From NCBI GenBank assembly GCA_902605935.1, contig CACLEI010000005.1:1-56139 (forward strand): 56,139 nucleotides of DNA. Reading direction: 5' to 3'. Each line of letters starts with the position of its first letter. The first letter of the stretch is position 1. The position numbers and the translations under genes were made by a program. The notes under the pieces are model-generated. The model saw only the letters and a list, made by a program, of their open reading frames with translations, was not told where the DNA came from and made no database searches. This DNA comes from an uncultured SAR86 cluster bacterium (lineage in GTDB: Bacteria > Pseudomonadota > Gammaproteobacteria > Magnimaribacterales > Magnimaribacteraceae). This document shows, one piece after another, positions 40,018 to 49,200 of this stretch.

Positions 40018-41148
40018 TCCTTGAGCTGCATGAGCAGCTAATTCTTTCTCAGATTGTTGGTCTATTTCCTTAGATGACTCTAGTGGCTTATTGAGTTCTG
40101 CCCAATCAATTTCAAATTGACTATCTGCATCCATATACGAAGTAAGATTAAGCTTTTCGTAAAGTGGAAGTACTTTATCTGTGAGAAGACCGATTCTTTT
40201 CAGGTTTGGCATAACTCTGCTGAACAAGAGATTCGTAAACATGTCCTGAGTTTCATCATTGACCAACATTTCTCTAATTTCTTCTTCACTTATATTAAAC
40301 CACCTTGCAGGCAATTCAGTATTGATGATTCGATCTCTCATGACTACACAGGCTTCATAAGCAAACATTGCTCTATCTTCTACCTCTTCTTCTGAAAGGG
40401 TGCTTAAGAAATCTTCAAGATAATTCACTCCAAAGGTAACATGTCTAGCTTCATCTCTAATGACATAATGCACCAGTTGTCTTAGCAAGGGGCAATTTGA
40501 AGTTTCTTTAGTTGTTTGAAAAGCTGCCAGTGCTAATCCTTCGATTATTATTTGCATGCCTATGAATTTAAGGTCCCATCTTGGATCCGAAAGTATTTTA
40601 TCGATCAAGGATTTTAGATTTTTGTTAATTGGATATTCAATTCCACTTACTTCTTTTAAATATCTAGCAAAAACTTCGACATGTCTCGCTTCATCAAAAG
40701 TTTGTGAAGCTGCATAAAGTTTAGCTTGGTAGGTTGGGGCACAAGATACTAGTTGTGAGGCAACTAATAATGCGCCTTGCTCACCGTGAAGAAATTGACT
40801 CAATGACCAAGCACTATCATGTCGCATATACTCTATTCGCTCATCTTCAGGTAGTGCAGCAAGAGGGCCTTCCATTCTAGCTATCAACTCCGCTTTCACT
40901 GGAGGTTCATCTTTTTTTATAGCTTTCGACCAGTCTAGGTCTATAGAGCCATCCCAATTTAGTTTTTTACCTAATTCATATAATTTCTTTATACGAGTAT
41001 CAGCATCAGTATAGTCCCAATTGTAGTGTCCAATTAAGGGTGTGTTGAATATTTCGACGACGTCTTCAATATTTTCTTCACTGAAACCTTCTGGAAGATC
41101 AAACTCCCTCGGATCTACAGGGGGATTTTCAACAACTTTTATCTTCAT
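40009..41148 (-). CDS. Diiron (ferritin/R2-like) protein, second of a tandem pair
   Basis: This 379-residue helical protein contains two E-x28-DEARH motifs: Glu in GEQGALLVASQLV with DEARHVEVF, and Glu in IIIEGLALAAF with DEARHVTFGV. This spacing matches the E-x28-37-DE-x2-H rule of ribonucleotide reductase R2-like diiron oxygenases such as AurF. It has no signal peptide. The protein is closely related to the next gene upstream, which it follows by seven bases. The substrate is unknown. Its stop overlaps that of the convergent protease gene by nine bases. Confidence 0.82.
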   Translation of the reverse strand: MKIKVVENPPVDPREFDLPEGFSEENIEDVVEIFNTPLIGHYNWDYTDADTRIKKLYELGKKLNWDGSIDLDWSKAIKKDEPPVKAELIARMEGPLAALPEDERIEYMRHDSAWSLSQFLHGEQGALLVASQLVSCAPTYQAKLYAASQTFDEARHVEVFARYLKEVSGIEYPINKNLKSLIDKILSDPRWDLKFIGMQIIIEGLALAAFQTTKETSNCPLLRQLVHYVIRDEARHVTFGVNYLEDFLSTLSEEEVEDRAMFAYEACVVMRDRIINTELPARWFNISEEEIREMLVNDETQDMFTNLLFSRVMPNLKRIGLLTDKVLPLYEKLNLTSYMDADSQFEIDWAELNKPLESSKEIDQQSEKELAAHAAQGLF

Positions 41149-41155
41149 ATCGTAA

Positions 41156-42265
41156 TTAAGCAGTTTTGGAGGAATAATCTAGGGGTTGAGATAGTTCATC
41201 CCAATCAATGCTTCCATTATCTTCTAGATCTTGGAATTGGAGAATATCCATCTCTTCGTATTTTTCTATGGTCTTATCTGTTAATAAACCTATTCTTTTA
41301 AGATTTGGCATGATCTTAGAAAATAATAGATTATTAAAAAGTCTTGATGTTTCAGATTGATTCAGGACTTGCTGTGCCTCTTCAACATTCCATCCGTAAT
41401 GTTTCATGACGTTATCAGATCCAAATCTATTTCTCATTACCACACATGCTTCATAAGCAAAATCGGCTCTATCTTCTTTCTCTTCATCAGATAATGTATC
41501 TACAAATTCTTCTAGATAATTCACACCAAATGTTACATGTCTAGCTTCATCTCTAATTACTAGGTAAAATAGATCCTTGAGTAATGGGTCCATCGCAGCA
41601 GCTCTTTGTCTTTCAAACGCAGCGAGAGCAAGTCCTTCAATAATAATTTGCATTCCAATGAATTTGAGATCCCATCTTGGATCAGAAAGTATTTTATCTA
41701 AAAGTAATTTAAGTCCTGGCATAACTGGATAATTCCATCCAATTCTCTCTTGGAGATACTTATTAAAGACTTCAACATGGCGCGCCTCATCAAAAGTTTG
41801 GGAAGCTGCATAAAGCTTAGCATTATATGTAGGTGCGCATGAGACCAGCTGAGAAGCTACTAGCAATGCTCCTTGTTCGCCATGTACGATTTGACTCAAA
41901 CCACTTGCTAATAAATGCCATGAACACTCAATTTTCTTTTCCTCAGGAAGGTCATCATAGGGTTTGAAACCTTTGAGCTGTTGAAATTCAGGATTAGTTG
42001 CCCATTGAGTGTGTGGATATGGATCCTTTGACCAATCTAGATCTAAAGTTGCATTCCAGTTTAATTTTTTACCGAGTTCATAAAGCTTTTTGAGACGATT
42101 ATCTGCATGCGTATAGTCCCAATTATAAGTCCCTGTTAAAGGCGTTTGGAAGATCTCGACAATATCTTCTACGTCTTTTGGTTCGAGTTTATTTTCTAGA
42201 TCATCATCATGATCATCAAAGTACTTGATATCTGATGGACAGTTTTCAACTTTTGTTATTCGCAT
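41156..42265 (-). CDS. Diiron (ferritin/R2-like) protein, first of a tandem pair
   Basis: This 369-residue paralogue of the following gene has the same two E-x28-DEARH sites, and the sequence around them is almost the same (ASQTFDEARHVEVF and VIRDEARHVTFGVNYLEEF). An N-terminal segment (VEIFQTPLTGTYNWDYTHAD) is also shared. A duplication is clear, with differences concentrated in the C-terminal third. It likely forms a dimer or heterodimer with its partner and catalyses an oxygen-dependent oxidation. It follows the CobT-like gene by 80 bases on the same strand. Confidence 0.82.
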   Translation of the reverse strand: MRITKVENCPSDIKYFDDHDDDLENKLEPKDVEDIVEIFQTPLTGTYNWDYTHADNRLKKLYELGKKLNWNATLDLDWSKDPYPHTQWATNPEFQQLKGFKPYDDLPEEKKIECSWHLLASGLSQIVHGEQGALLVASQLVSCAPTYNAKLYAASQTFDEARHVEVFNKYLQERIGWNYPVMPGLKLLLDKILSDPRWDLKFIGMQIIIEGLALAAFERQRAAAMDPLLKDLFYLVIRDEARHVTFGVNYLEEFVDTLSDEEKEDRADFAYEACVVMRNRFGSDNVMKHYGWNVEEAQQVLNQSETSRLFNNLLFSKIMPNLKRIGLLTDKTIEKYEEMDILQFQDLEDNGSIDWDELSQPLDYSSKTA

Positions 42266-42345
42266 TTATATTTCCTAAAATTTTATGTAGTTTACATTAA
42301 ATCAGTCAAAACTGCTTTTATTGCAACACATAAAAGTAAAATTCT

Positions 42346-44103
42346 TTAATCTACTTTAAAAAGATCTGTTAACTGTTCTAACATTGCTCCGCCAAGCTCT
42401 TCAGCCCTATGAATGGTAACAGCATTTTTATAGTAGCGAGTTACGTCATGACCAATACCAATTGCTATAAGATTAATATCTGATTGTGTTTCGATTGAAT
42501 GTATTACTTGTCTTAAATGAAGATCTAAGAAATTAGTTGGATTAGTTGATAAGGTGCTATCGTCTACCGGAGCTCCATCAGAAATTACCATGAGTATCTT
42601 TCTCTGTTCAGTTCTTCTTGCGAGTCTATCATGAGCCCAAATTAGCGCTTCTCCATCAACATTTTCTTTTAGCAAACCTTCCCTGAGCATTAATCCAAAG
42701 TTTTTTTGTCCTCTTCTCCAAGGTGTATCAGCCGATTTGAAAATAATATGTCTAATATCATTTAACCTTCCTGGATTTTCTGGCTTACCATTTTCCATCC
42801 ACAATTTTCTACTCTCTCCTCCCTTCCATTGCTTAGTTGTGAAGCCCAAAACCTCAGTCTTTACATTACAACGCTCTAGGGTAGTGCTTATTATGTCGGC
42901 ACAAATTGCCGCTACTGTCATAGATCTACCTCTCATTGACCCCGAGCTGTCTACCAGAAGAGAAACGCTCGTATCTCGGAATTCAGTATCCTTCTCTATT
43001 TTGTAAGTTAAAGGGGTAAGAGGATCGGTAATGATTTTATGTAAACGCGCTGAGTCTAACATTCCTTCATCTTTATTATATTCCCAAGATCTATTTTGTT
43101 GAGCCATTAAAAATCTTTGTAATCGGTGAGCTAATTTAGAGATTGTAGCCTTACTGGGACCCATAAGTTGATCAAGATGTTTTCTAAGCCTCTGAAGCTC
43201 TTCGGGGCTGCATAAATCCTCTGCTTTGATTTCCTCGTCAAAATTTCTTGTATATACTTTATATGAGAATGTTGAAGTCTGACCTACAAGAGATTCAAGC
43301 CATGATTGATTAGTCATGATCTCCTGATTTTCGTCTACAATTGCATCTTCATCTATGTCTCCAGAATCCGCATCAGTCTCTTCATCACCTTCTTGATTAT
43401 CTTGTTCTGTTGAGCTCTCAGATTCTTGAGATTCTTCATCTTCTCCGCTTTCAGAAGCTGATTCTTCTTCTTGTTCATTCTCATCTTCTAAATCACTTTC
43501 TTCTTGTTCATTTTCTTCTTGATCAATATTTAGACTCTTTAAAAAGTCTTCAGCAATCTCTTGAAATTTAGTTTGGTCATTCAGTGATTCTTTTAATCTT
43601 TCTTTGAACTCTGTTTCTTGATTATCAAAAACCTTGCCCCAATATTTCAGAAATAAACTGGAATTATTTGATTCAATGTTTGGAAGGCATGAATTTCTTA
43701 GCCAAGTTTCTAAAGCAATTTCTAGATGATCTTCGTGATCTTCAAAGCTTTCATATAATTTACATTTATCTTCAAATTTGGATTTGATATTTGTTGCTAT
43801 GCCTGGATAATTCATCGACCCAAGTATTTCTACCCGTGAATCCTCCATAACTTTAATTAGAGAATTAACTTTTTCGTTGTTTGCGGTAATCCTGACCGAT
43901 TTATCTCTATATTTTTCTACACATGCAAGAGAATCAGCTTTTCCTCTGTAAGCTGTTAACTCTTTAAGCGTTTTAGGAGGATGAGGCAGTGATGAGCCCA
44001 TTCCTCCAAAATTAATTTCTAATTCTTTGTTGCCTGATATTGCTCTAGTTGCTGCTGTAATCGCTTCTTTTATGGTCTCAGACTGAGAATTTTTTGATGC
44101 CAT
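42346..44103 (-). CDS. cobT: CobT-like VWA-domain protein
   Basis: This 585-residue protein resembles the CobT subunit of aerobic cobaltochelatase. It has an N-terminal region with YRGKADSLA, a very acidic Glu- and Asp-rich linker (about residues 195-265) and a C-terminal von Willebrand A domain with the MIDAS motif [10 protein letters not shown] near residue 384. With a CobS-type AAA+ partner it would form a remodelling machine. No cobN or cobalamin genes are visible here, so the target may be another metalloenzyme. It begins nine bases after the CobS-like gene. Confidence 0.85.
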   Translation of the reverse strand: MASKNSQSETIKEAITAATRAISGNKELEINFGGMGSSLPHPPKTLKELTAYRGKADSLACVEKYRDKSVRITANNEKVNSLIKVMEDSRVEILGSMNYPGIATNIKSKFEDKCKLYESFEDHEDHLEIALETWLRNSCLPNIESNNSSLFLKYWGKVFDNQETEFKERLKESLNDQTKFQEIAEDFLKSLNIDQEENEQEESDLEDENEQEEESASESGEDEESQESESSTEQDNQEGDEETDADSGDIDEDAIVDENQEIMTNQSWLESLVGQTSTFSYKVYTRNFDEEIKAEDLCSPEELQRLRKHLDQLMGPSKATISKLAHRLQRFLMAQQNRSWEYNKDEGMLDSARLHKIITDPLTPLTYKIEKDTEFRDTSVSLLVDSSGSMRGRSMTVAAICADIISTTLERCNVKTEVLGFTTKQWKGGESRKLWMENGKPENPGRLNDIRHIIFKSADTPWRRGQKNFGLMLREGLLKENVDGEALIWAHDRLARRTEQRKILMVISDGAPVDDSTLSTNPTNFLDLHLRQVIHSIETQSDINLIAIGIGHDVTRYYKNAVTIHRAEELGGAMLEQLTDLFKVD

Positions 44104-44112
44104 TTTGGCTAC

Positions 44113-45096
44113 TTAAACCTTTTCTACTTCTTCAGCAATAGAATCTGCGGTTTCAGAATCAAAACACCTTTGGTAGTACTCTGCAATTATAACCCTCTCG
44201 GTTTCATCACATTTATTAAGAAAGGTTATTTCAAAGGACTTATTAAGGTCACTAAAGATTTTAAAATTTTCTGCCCAACTAATTACTGTTCTTGGAGACA
44301 TTAAAGTTGATATATCTCCATTTGCAAAACCCTGCCTAGACAGATTAGCTACAGAAATCATATTTCTTGCAACTTCTTGACCTTCTTTGTTATCCAGACT
44401 TGGAACTTTTGAAAGAACAACCTTTAATTCTAGTTCTGGATCAAGGTAATTTAGGGTTGAGACAATGTGCCATCTATCCATCTGCCCCTGATTTATCTGC
44501 TGTGTTCCGTGATAAAGGCCTGATGTATCTCCTAAACCTACTGTATTTGCTGTTGCAAATAATCTAAATCCTGAATGGGGAGAGATAACTTTATTTTGAT
44601 CTAGAAGAGTTAATTTACCCTCAACTTCTAGCACTCTCTGAATAACAAACATCACATCAGGTCTTCCTGCATCATATTCATCAAAAACTAGTGCAGTTGG
44701 AGTCTGAAGAGCCCATGGAAGAATACCTTCTTTAAATTCAGTTATTTGTTTTCCATCTTTTAAGGTTATTGCGTCTTTGCCTAGTAAATCTATTCTACTT
44801 ATATGGCTATCTAGATTAACTCTGATGCATGGCCAATTCAGTCTGGCAGCTACTTGTTCAATGTGAGTTGATTTACCTGACCCATGATAACCTTGGATCA
44901 TTACTCTACGGTTATGAGAAAACCCAGCAAGTATGGCTAAAGTGGTATTTTTATCGAATTTATAAGATTCATCTATACTAGGTACATATTCATTTGGTTC
45001 TTTGAAGGCCATTACCTTAAGGTCAATATCTATATCAAATATTTTTCTTACATCTATCTCAAGATCTGGGATTTCTTTATCGGTTTTATTATTCAT
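44113..45096 (-). CDS. cobS: CobS-like AAA+ ATPase
   Basis: This 327-residue MoxR-type AAA+ protein has Walker A GYHGSGKST (residues 69-77), Walker B LVFDEYD (136-142) and the sensor segment LFATANTVGLGDTSG. The N-terminal region (FKEPNEYVPSIDESYKF) and DLLGKDAITLKDGKQ are typical of CobS. CobS and CobT energise cobalt insertion by CobN; similar AAA+/VWA pairs activate other metalloenzymes. It is the first gene of a minus-strand run that ends in the two diiron genes, and diverges from cysE. Confidence 0.88.
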   Translation of the reverse strand: MNNKTDKEIPDLEIDVRKIFDIDIDLKVMAFKEPNEYVPSIDESYKFDKNTTLAILAGFSHNRRVMIQGYHGSGKSTHIEQVAARLNWPCIRVNLDSHISRIDLLGKDAITLKDGKQITEFKEGILPWALQTPTALVFDEYDAGRPDVMFVIQRVLEVEGKLTLLDQNKVISPHSGFRLFATANTVGLGDTSGLYHGTQQINQGQMDRWHIVSTLNYLDPELELKVVLSKVPSLDNKEGQEVARNMISVANLSRQGFANGDISTLMSPRTVISWAENFKIFSDLNKSFEITFLNKCDETERVIIAEYYQRCFDSETADSIAEEVEKV

Positions 45097-45141
45097 GTTT
45101 AATTCATTATAGGGAGGCGCCCATTATCCTGATTTGAACCG

Positions 45142-45170
45142 TTTCAGCAATACTTAGGCTGAAGTACAAT
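45142..45170 (+). promoter_or_regulatory. cysE promoter with overlapping inverted repeat
   Basis: TACAAT (45165-45170) lies six bases before the cysE ATG, with TTTCAG 17 bases upstream as a weak -35. A perfect inverted repeat TTCAGC-N9-GCTGAA (45143-45163) fills the spacer and could be an operator acting on cysE and the divergent cobS. No ribosome site is present. Confidence 0.45.
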
Positions 45171-45176
45171 AGTCAT

Positions 45177-45965
45177 ATGAAAGATAAGGAATCTATAGAA
45201 AATATTTGGAATACGATTCAAGACGAGACTCAAAAGAGAGTTAAAGCAGAACCTGTACTGGCAAGTTTTTTTCATACGACTATATTAGAGCATAGCTCCT
45301 TTTCTGCAGCGATAGCAGATCTAATTGCAAATGATCTTGGTAGCAGTTCGGTCCAACCTATGATGCTTAGAAGCGTCATTAAGGATGCAATTAATTCAAG
45401 TGAAGAAATTCTTGAAGGAACAATGACGGATCTTATTGCAGCGAAGGAAAAAGATCCTTCCTGCAAATATCTATCTGAGCCTCTGCTATTTTTTAAAGGA
45501 TTTAAGTCCTTGCAATCCCATAGAGTAGCTAGCTGGTTATGGAAAAATTCGCGACATACTCTAGCTCATTATTTTCAGAGTAGAACATCTGAAGTTTATG
45601 GAGTAGATATACACCCAGCAGCAATATTAGGTAAGGGAATAATGATTGATCATGGTACTGGAGTTGTTATAGGAGAAACCTCTGTTATAAAGGATAATGT
45701 CTCAATCTTTCAAGGTGTAACTTTAGGCGGTACTGGTAAAGAAACAGGAGATAGACATCCAAAGGTAATGGAGGGTGTTCTTTTGAGTGCTTCTTCTACA
45801 GTGCTTGGAAATGTAGAGATTGGGCGTAATGCTAAAATAGCTGCAGGGAGTGTTGTCCTCGAGGACGTGAAGGAGGGCACAACAGTTGCGGGTGTTCCGG
45901 CAAAAGAGGTCAGTCAAACGGTAGATAATGTACCTGCTGATGACATCGATCATTTAATCGAATAG
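45177..45965 (+). CDS. cysE: Serine O-acetyltransferase
   Basis: This 262-residue enzyme makes O-acetylserine for cysteine synthesis. The helical N-terminal domain is followed by a left-handed beta-helix of hexapeptide repeats. Catalytic residues lie in DIHPAAILGKGIMIDHGTG and the signature VSIFQGVTLGGTGKETGDRH. The C-terminal tail (AKEVSQTVDNVPADD) continues beyond the helix. The gene lies nine bases before a crotonase gene. Confidence 0.95.
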   Translation: MKDKESIENIWNTIQDETQKRVKAEPVLASFFHTTILEHSSFSAAIADLIANDLGSSSVQPMMLRSVIKDAINSSEEILEGTMTDLIAAKEKDPSCKYLSEPLLFFKGFKSLQSHRVASWLWKNSRHTLAHYFQSRTSEVYGVDIHPAAILGKGIMIDHGTGVVIGETSVIKDNVSIFQGVTLGGTGKETGDRHPKVMEGVLLSASSTVLGNVEIGRNAKIAAGSVVLEDVKEGTTVAGVPAKEVSQTVDNVPADDIDHLIE

Positions 45966-45974
45966 GAAACCTAT

Positions 45975-46856
45975 ATGAAATATGAAACTATAAAATATGA
46001 AGTAGAGAGCAACATTTTAACTCTCACCTTAAACCGTCCTGAAAAACTAAATGCTTTTACAGGCCAGATGATGGATGAATTAATATCTGCATTCGATGAA
46101 GCGGGTAGAGATGACGATGTAAGAGTGATAATTGTTACAGGTGAAGGTAGAGGATTTTGTGCAGGAGCTGATCTATCTTCTGGATCTAATACTTTTAACA
46201 GAGATGTTAGAAATAATAAGAGTGATGAGATCGATCACAAAAAAAATCCAGAATGGATGAGGGATGGTGGTGGAAGGACTACTTTATCAATATTTGACTG
46301 TCCAAAACCTATCATAGCCGCAATTAATGGCCCTGCTGTTGGAGTAGGTGTGACCATGACTTTACCAATGGATATTAGGCTTGCTAGTGAGGATGCTAAG
46401 TTTGGATTTGTTTTTGCTAGAAGAGGTTTAGTGCCTGAGGCTGCTTCAAGTTGGTTTCTGCCACGTTTAGTAGGCATAAGCAAAGCATTAGAATGGACAT
46501 ACTCTGGTAAGGTTTTTAGTGCTTTAGAGGCAAAAGAAGGAGGCTTAATCCGTTCTATCCATAAACCGGATGAACTTCTAGAAGAGGCGAGGTCGATAGC
46601 TTATGAAATAATTCAAAACACTTCATCAATATCAGTTTCTCTAACAAGACAGATGTTATGGAAGATGTTAGGAGCCGACCATCCTATGGAGGCTCACAAA
46701 GTTGATTCAAGGTTTATATATGAATTAGGTAGAGGTGATGATGCCAAAGAAGGTGTTAACTCTTTTCTTGAAAAGAGATCACCTAATTTCCCTAATAAAG
46801 TCTCTAAAGATATGCCAGAACATTACCCTTGGTGGGAGGAGAAGAAATTTACTTAG
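45975..46856 (+). CDS. Enoyl-CoA hydratase/isomerase family protein
   Basis: This 293-residue crotonase-fold protein has the oxyanion-hole motif GFCAGADLSSG near residue 58 and GPAVGVGVTMTLPMDIRLAS near residue 117. In the second acid position it has FARRGLVPEAASSWFLPRLVG, as in hydratases of the PaaG-like branch. An insert after the first motif (about residues 70-90) is longer than in the short crotonases. It may be a hydratase or isomerase of acyl-CoA. The gene is followed after one base by tesB, so both probably act on acyl-CoA esters. Confidence 0.85.
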   Translation: MKYETIKYEVESNILTLTLNRPEKLNAFTGQMMDELISAFDEAGRDDDVRVIIVTGEGRGFCAGADLSSGSNTFNRDVRNNKSDEIDHKKNPEWMRDGGGRTTLSIFDCPKPIIAAINGPAVGVGVTMTLPMDIRLASEDAKFGFVFARRGLVPEAASSWFLPRLVGISKALEWTYSGKVFSALEAKEGGLIRSIHKPDELLEEARSIAYEIIQNTSSISVSLTRQMLWKMLGADHPMEAHKVDSRFIYELGRGDDAKEGVNSFLEKRSPNFPNKVSKDMPEHYPWWEEKKFT

Positions 46857-46857
46857 T

Positions 46858-47727
46858 ATGCAAAAAAAAGCTCTAAAAAAATTAATAAAATTATTGGATC
46901 TTGAGACCTTAGAAGAGAATCTTTTTAGGGGCCAAAGTGAGAATATAGGGGGCCCCAGAGTTTTTGGTGGCCAAGTAATAGGACAGGCACTAACGGCTGC
47001 AGCCAGAACAGTTCCCGAGAAGAGATACACTCACTCTTTACATGCATATTTTCTTCGTCCAGGTGATATGGAGTATCCAATAATCTATGATGTTGAAAGA
47101 ACGCGTGATGGAGGAAGTTTTACTACACGTCGTGTAGTAGCTATTCAGAAAGGTGAACCTATATTTGATATGGCATTATCTTTTCATAAAAAAGAAAAGG
47201 GTCCATCTCATCAAATAAACATGGAAAACATCCCTGGTCCAAATGAGTGTGTCAGTGAATTAGAGATCAAAAAGAAAATGATCGATAAGGTACCAGCAAA
47301 GTATAGAGATTTCTTTCTTAGGGAGAAGCCAATTGAAATGAGACATTTGCCCGGTGAAAGCATGTTTGATGAACCAAAAAATAAACTCCCCTATAAGCAT
47401 GTGTGGATGAAAGCAGTTGGAAAACTACCAGACAATGCGTTGCAACACCAAGCTATATTGGCATATGCATCTGACATGGGACTTCTTAGCACTTCGATGA
47501 ATCCTCATAAACTAAGCTTTGCTAAAGGCAATGTAATGAGCGCAAGCTTAGACCATGCTATGTGGTTTCACCGCCCTTTTAGAGCTGATGAATGGATGTT
47601 GTATTCTACTGATAGCCCAAGTGCCAGCAATGCAAGAGGCTTCAATAGAGGAAGTGTTTACACTGAAAAAGGTGTCTTGGTTGCTTCAGCGGTCCAGGAA
47701 GGTCTAATGAGAGTTGTGAAGAAGTAG
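46858..47727 (+). CDS. tesB: Acyl-CoA thioesterase II
   Basis: This 289-residue double hot-dog thioesterase releases fatty acids from acyl-CoA. Family features are [17 protein letters not shown] near residue 25, [12 protein letters not shown], and catalytic positions in [11 protein letters not shown] (Asp and Thr) and [11 protein letters not shown] (Gln). The length agrees with E. coli TesB when the start at 46858 is used; an upstream in-frame ATG inside the crotonase gene is less likely. It lies one base after that gene's stop. Confidence 0.92.
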   Translation: MQKKALKKLIKLLDLETLEENLFRGQSENIGGPRVFGGQVIGQALTAAARTVPEKRYTHSLHAYFLRPGDMEYPIIYDVERTRDGGSFTTRRVVAIQKGEPIFDMALSFHKKEKGPSHQINMENIPGPNECVSELEIKKKMIDKVPAKYRDFFLREKPIEMRHLPGESMFDEPKNKLPYKHVWMKAVGKLPDNALQHQAILAYASDMGLLSTSMNPHKLSFAKGNVMSASLDHAMWFHRPFRADEWMLYSTDSPSASNARGFNRGSVYTEKGVLVASAVQEGLMRVVKK

Positions 47728-47748
47728 TATTTTTCCAAAAGAAATCAT

Positions 47749-49200
47749 TTATTTGAGAGTTGTCGACCCCATTAAATGCCGATCTATTTCTCGAGCTGCA
47801 GCCCTGCCTTCATTTATTGCCCAGACTACCAGAGATTGCCCTCGTCTACAGTCGCCTGCAGCGAACACTTTTGGATTAGATGTTTGATGTACATTGTGTT
47901 CTGCTTTGTAATTAGATCTTTCATCTAGCTGAATATCTAAACTTTGTACAGAATACTCCTCTGGGCCTAGGAACCCCATAGCAAGCAAAATTAGATCCGC
48001 TTCCCATTCCTTTTCAGTGCCAGAGATTTCTTGAAAGTTTTTATCAACTTCAATAGTCTTGATTCCTCTTAGTGTTCCATCTTCATTTCTTAAGAATTCT
48101 TTTCCTGATATTGAATAAACTCTGGGGTCATCACCATATATTTCTTGTGATTCTTCATGGCCATAATCAACCTTATATATTCTTGGGAACAATGGCCAAG
48201 GATTATTATCTGCTCTCTCTTTGGGCGGTTCAGGCATGATCTCAAAATTTATTAAAGATTTACATCCATGTCTCAAAGAAGTCCCTATACAGTCTGTCCC
48301 TGTGTCTCCACCACCTATGACAATAACATTTTTATCTTTTGCAGATATGAAATTCCCATCATCATGTTCGGAGTCTAATAAACTCTTAGTATTTTTTCGC
48401 AGGAAATCCATTGCAAAATGAACTCCCGCACCTTCTCTTTGTGGGATTGGCAAGTCTCTTGGATTAGTAGCTCCAGTTGTCATTAAGACAATATCATTTG
48501 ACTCATCTAGCTCTTTAACACTGACAGAGTTTTCTCCTTTTCCCCCAACATCTGCGTTTGTAAAGAACTCTATGCCTTCCATTTCCATTATTTCTAGTCT
48601 TTGATCGATTATAGATTTATCTAACTTCATATTGGGAATGCCATACATCATGAGACCACCTATCCGATCTGCTCTTTCGTAAACTTTTACGTTATGACCA
48701 ACACTGTTAAGCTGTTGAGCAGCAGATAGCCCTGCCGGACCTGAACCAACTATAGCAATTGACTTTCCAGTTCTATTTTGGGGAATTTGTGGTTTTAGCC
48801 AACCATTTTGAAAGCCTTTATCTGCTATAGCAAATTCTAAGTTCTTAATTGCTACAGGGCTTTCTGTAATACCTAGTACACATGCTCCTTCGCAAACTGC
48901 TGGACAAACTCTTCCAGTAACTTCAGGGAAATTATTGGTTAGCATTAATTTATCAAAAGCTTCTTCCCATTTGTTTTGATAGACCAGGTCATTCCATTCA
49001 GGAATGAGGTTATAAACAGGACACCCTTCACCGGATTGGCAAAAAGGAACTCCACAATCCATGCATCTAGCACCTTGGACAGCAAGTTTTTCATCATCAT
49101 GATCGGTATAGATTTCCTTGAAATCTAAAACCCTTTCTTTTGCAGGACGGTAAGGCTCAACTGCCCTAGAGAATTCTTTAAATCCAGTAGTTTTACCCAT
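47749..49200 (-). CDS. gltD: Glutamate synthase small subunit
   Basis: This 483-residue subunit feeds NADPH electrons to GltB. The N-terminal domain has [4Fe-4S] cysteines in [19 protein letters not shown] and [15 protein letters not shown] binding is by [16 protein letters not shown] near residue 150, and the NADPH site is [15 protein letters not shown] near residue 292. The C-terminal [19 protein letters not shown] closes the FAD site. Its start overlaps gltB by eight bases. Confidence 0.96.
   Translation of the reverse strand: MGKTTGFKEFSRAVEPYRPAKERVLDFKEIYTDHDDEKLAVQGARCMDCGVPFCQSGEGCPVYNLIPEWNDLVYQNKWEEAFDKLMLTNNFPEVTGRVCPAVCEGACVLGITESPVAIKNLEFAIADKGFQNGWLKPQIPQNRTGKSIAIVGSGPAGLSAAQQLNSVGHNVKVYERADRIGGLMMYGIPNMKLDKSIIDQRLEIMEMEGIEFFTNADVGGKGENSVSVKELDESNDIVLMTTGATNPRDLPIPQREGAGVHFAMDFLRKNTKSLLDSEHDDGNFISAKDKNVIVIGGGDTGTDCIGTSLRHGCKSLINFEIMPEPPKERADNNPWPLFPRIYKVDYGHEESQEIYGDDPRVYSISGKEFLRNEDGTLRGIKTIEVDKNFQEISGTEKEWEADLILLAMGFLGPEEYSVQSLDIQLDERSNYKAEHNVHQTSNPKVFAAGDCRRGQSLVVWAINEGRAAAREIDRHLMGSTTLK

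Noticed and set aside
43341-43571. Leu-rich open frame on the plus strand opposite the acidic linker of the CobT-like gene
   Set aside because: It is the reverse reading of Glu/Asp/Ser codons, a common artefact.
46735-46857. N-terminal extension of tesB within the crotonase gene
   Set aside because: The start at 46858 gives the normal TesB length, and the extension is the overlapping frame of the crotonase end.
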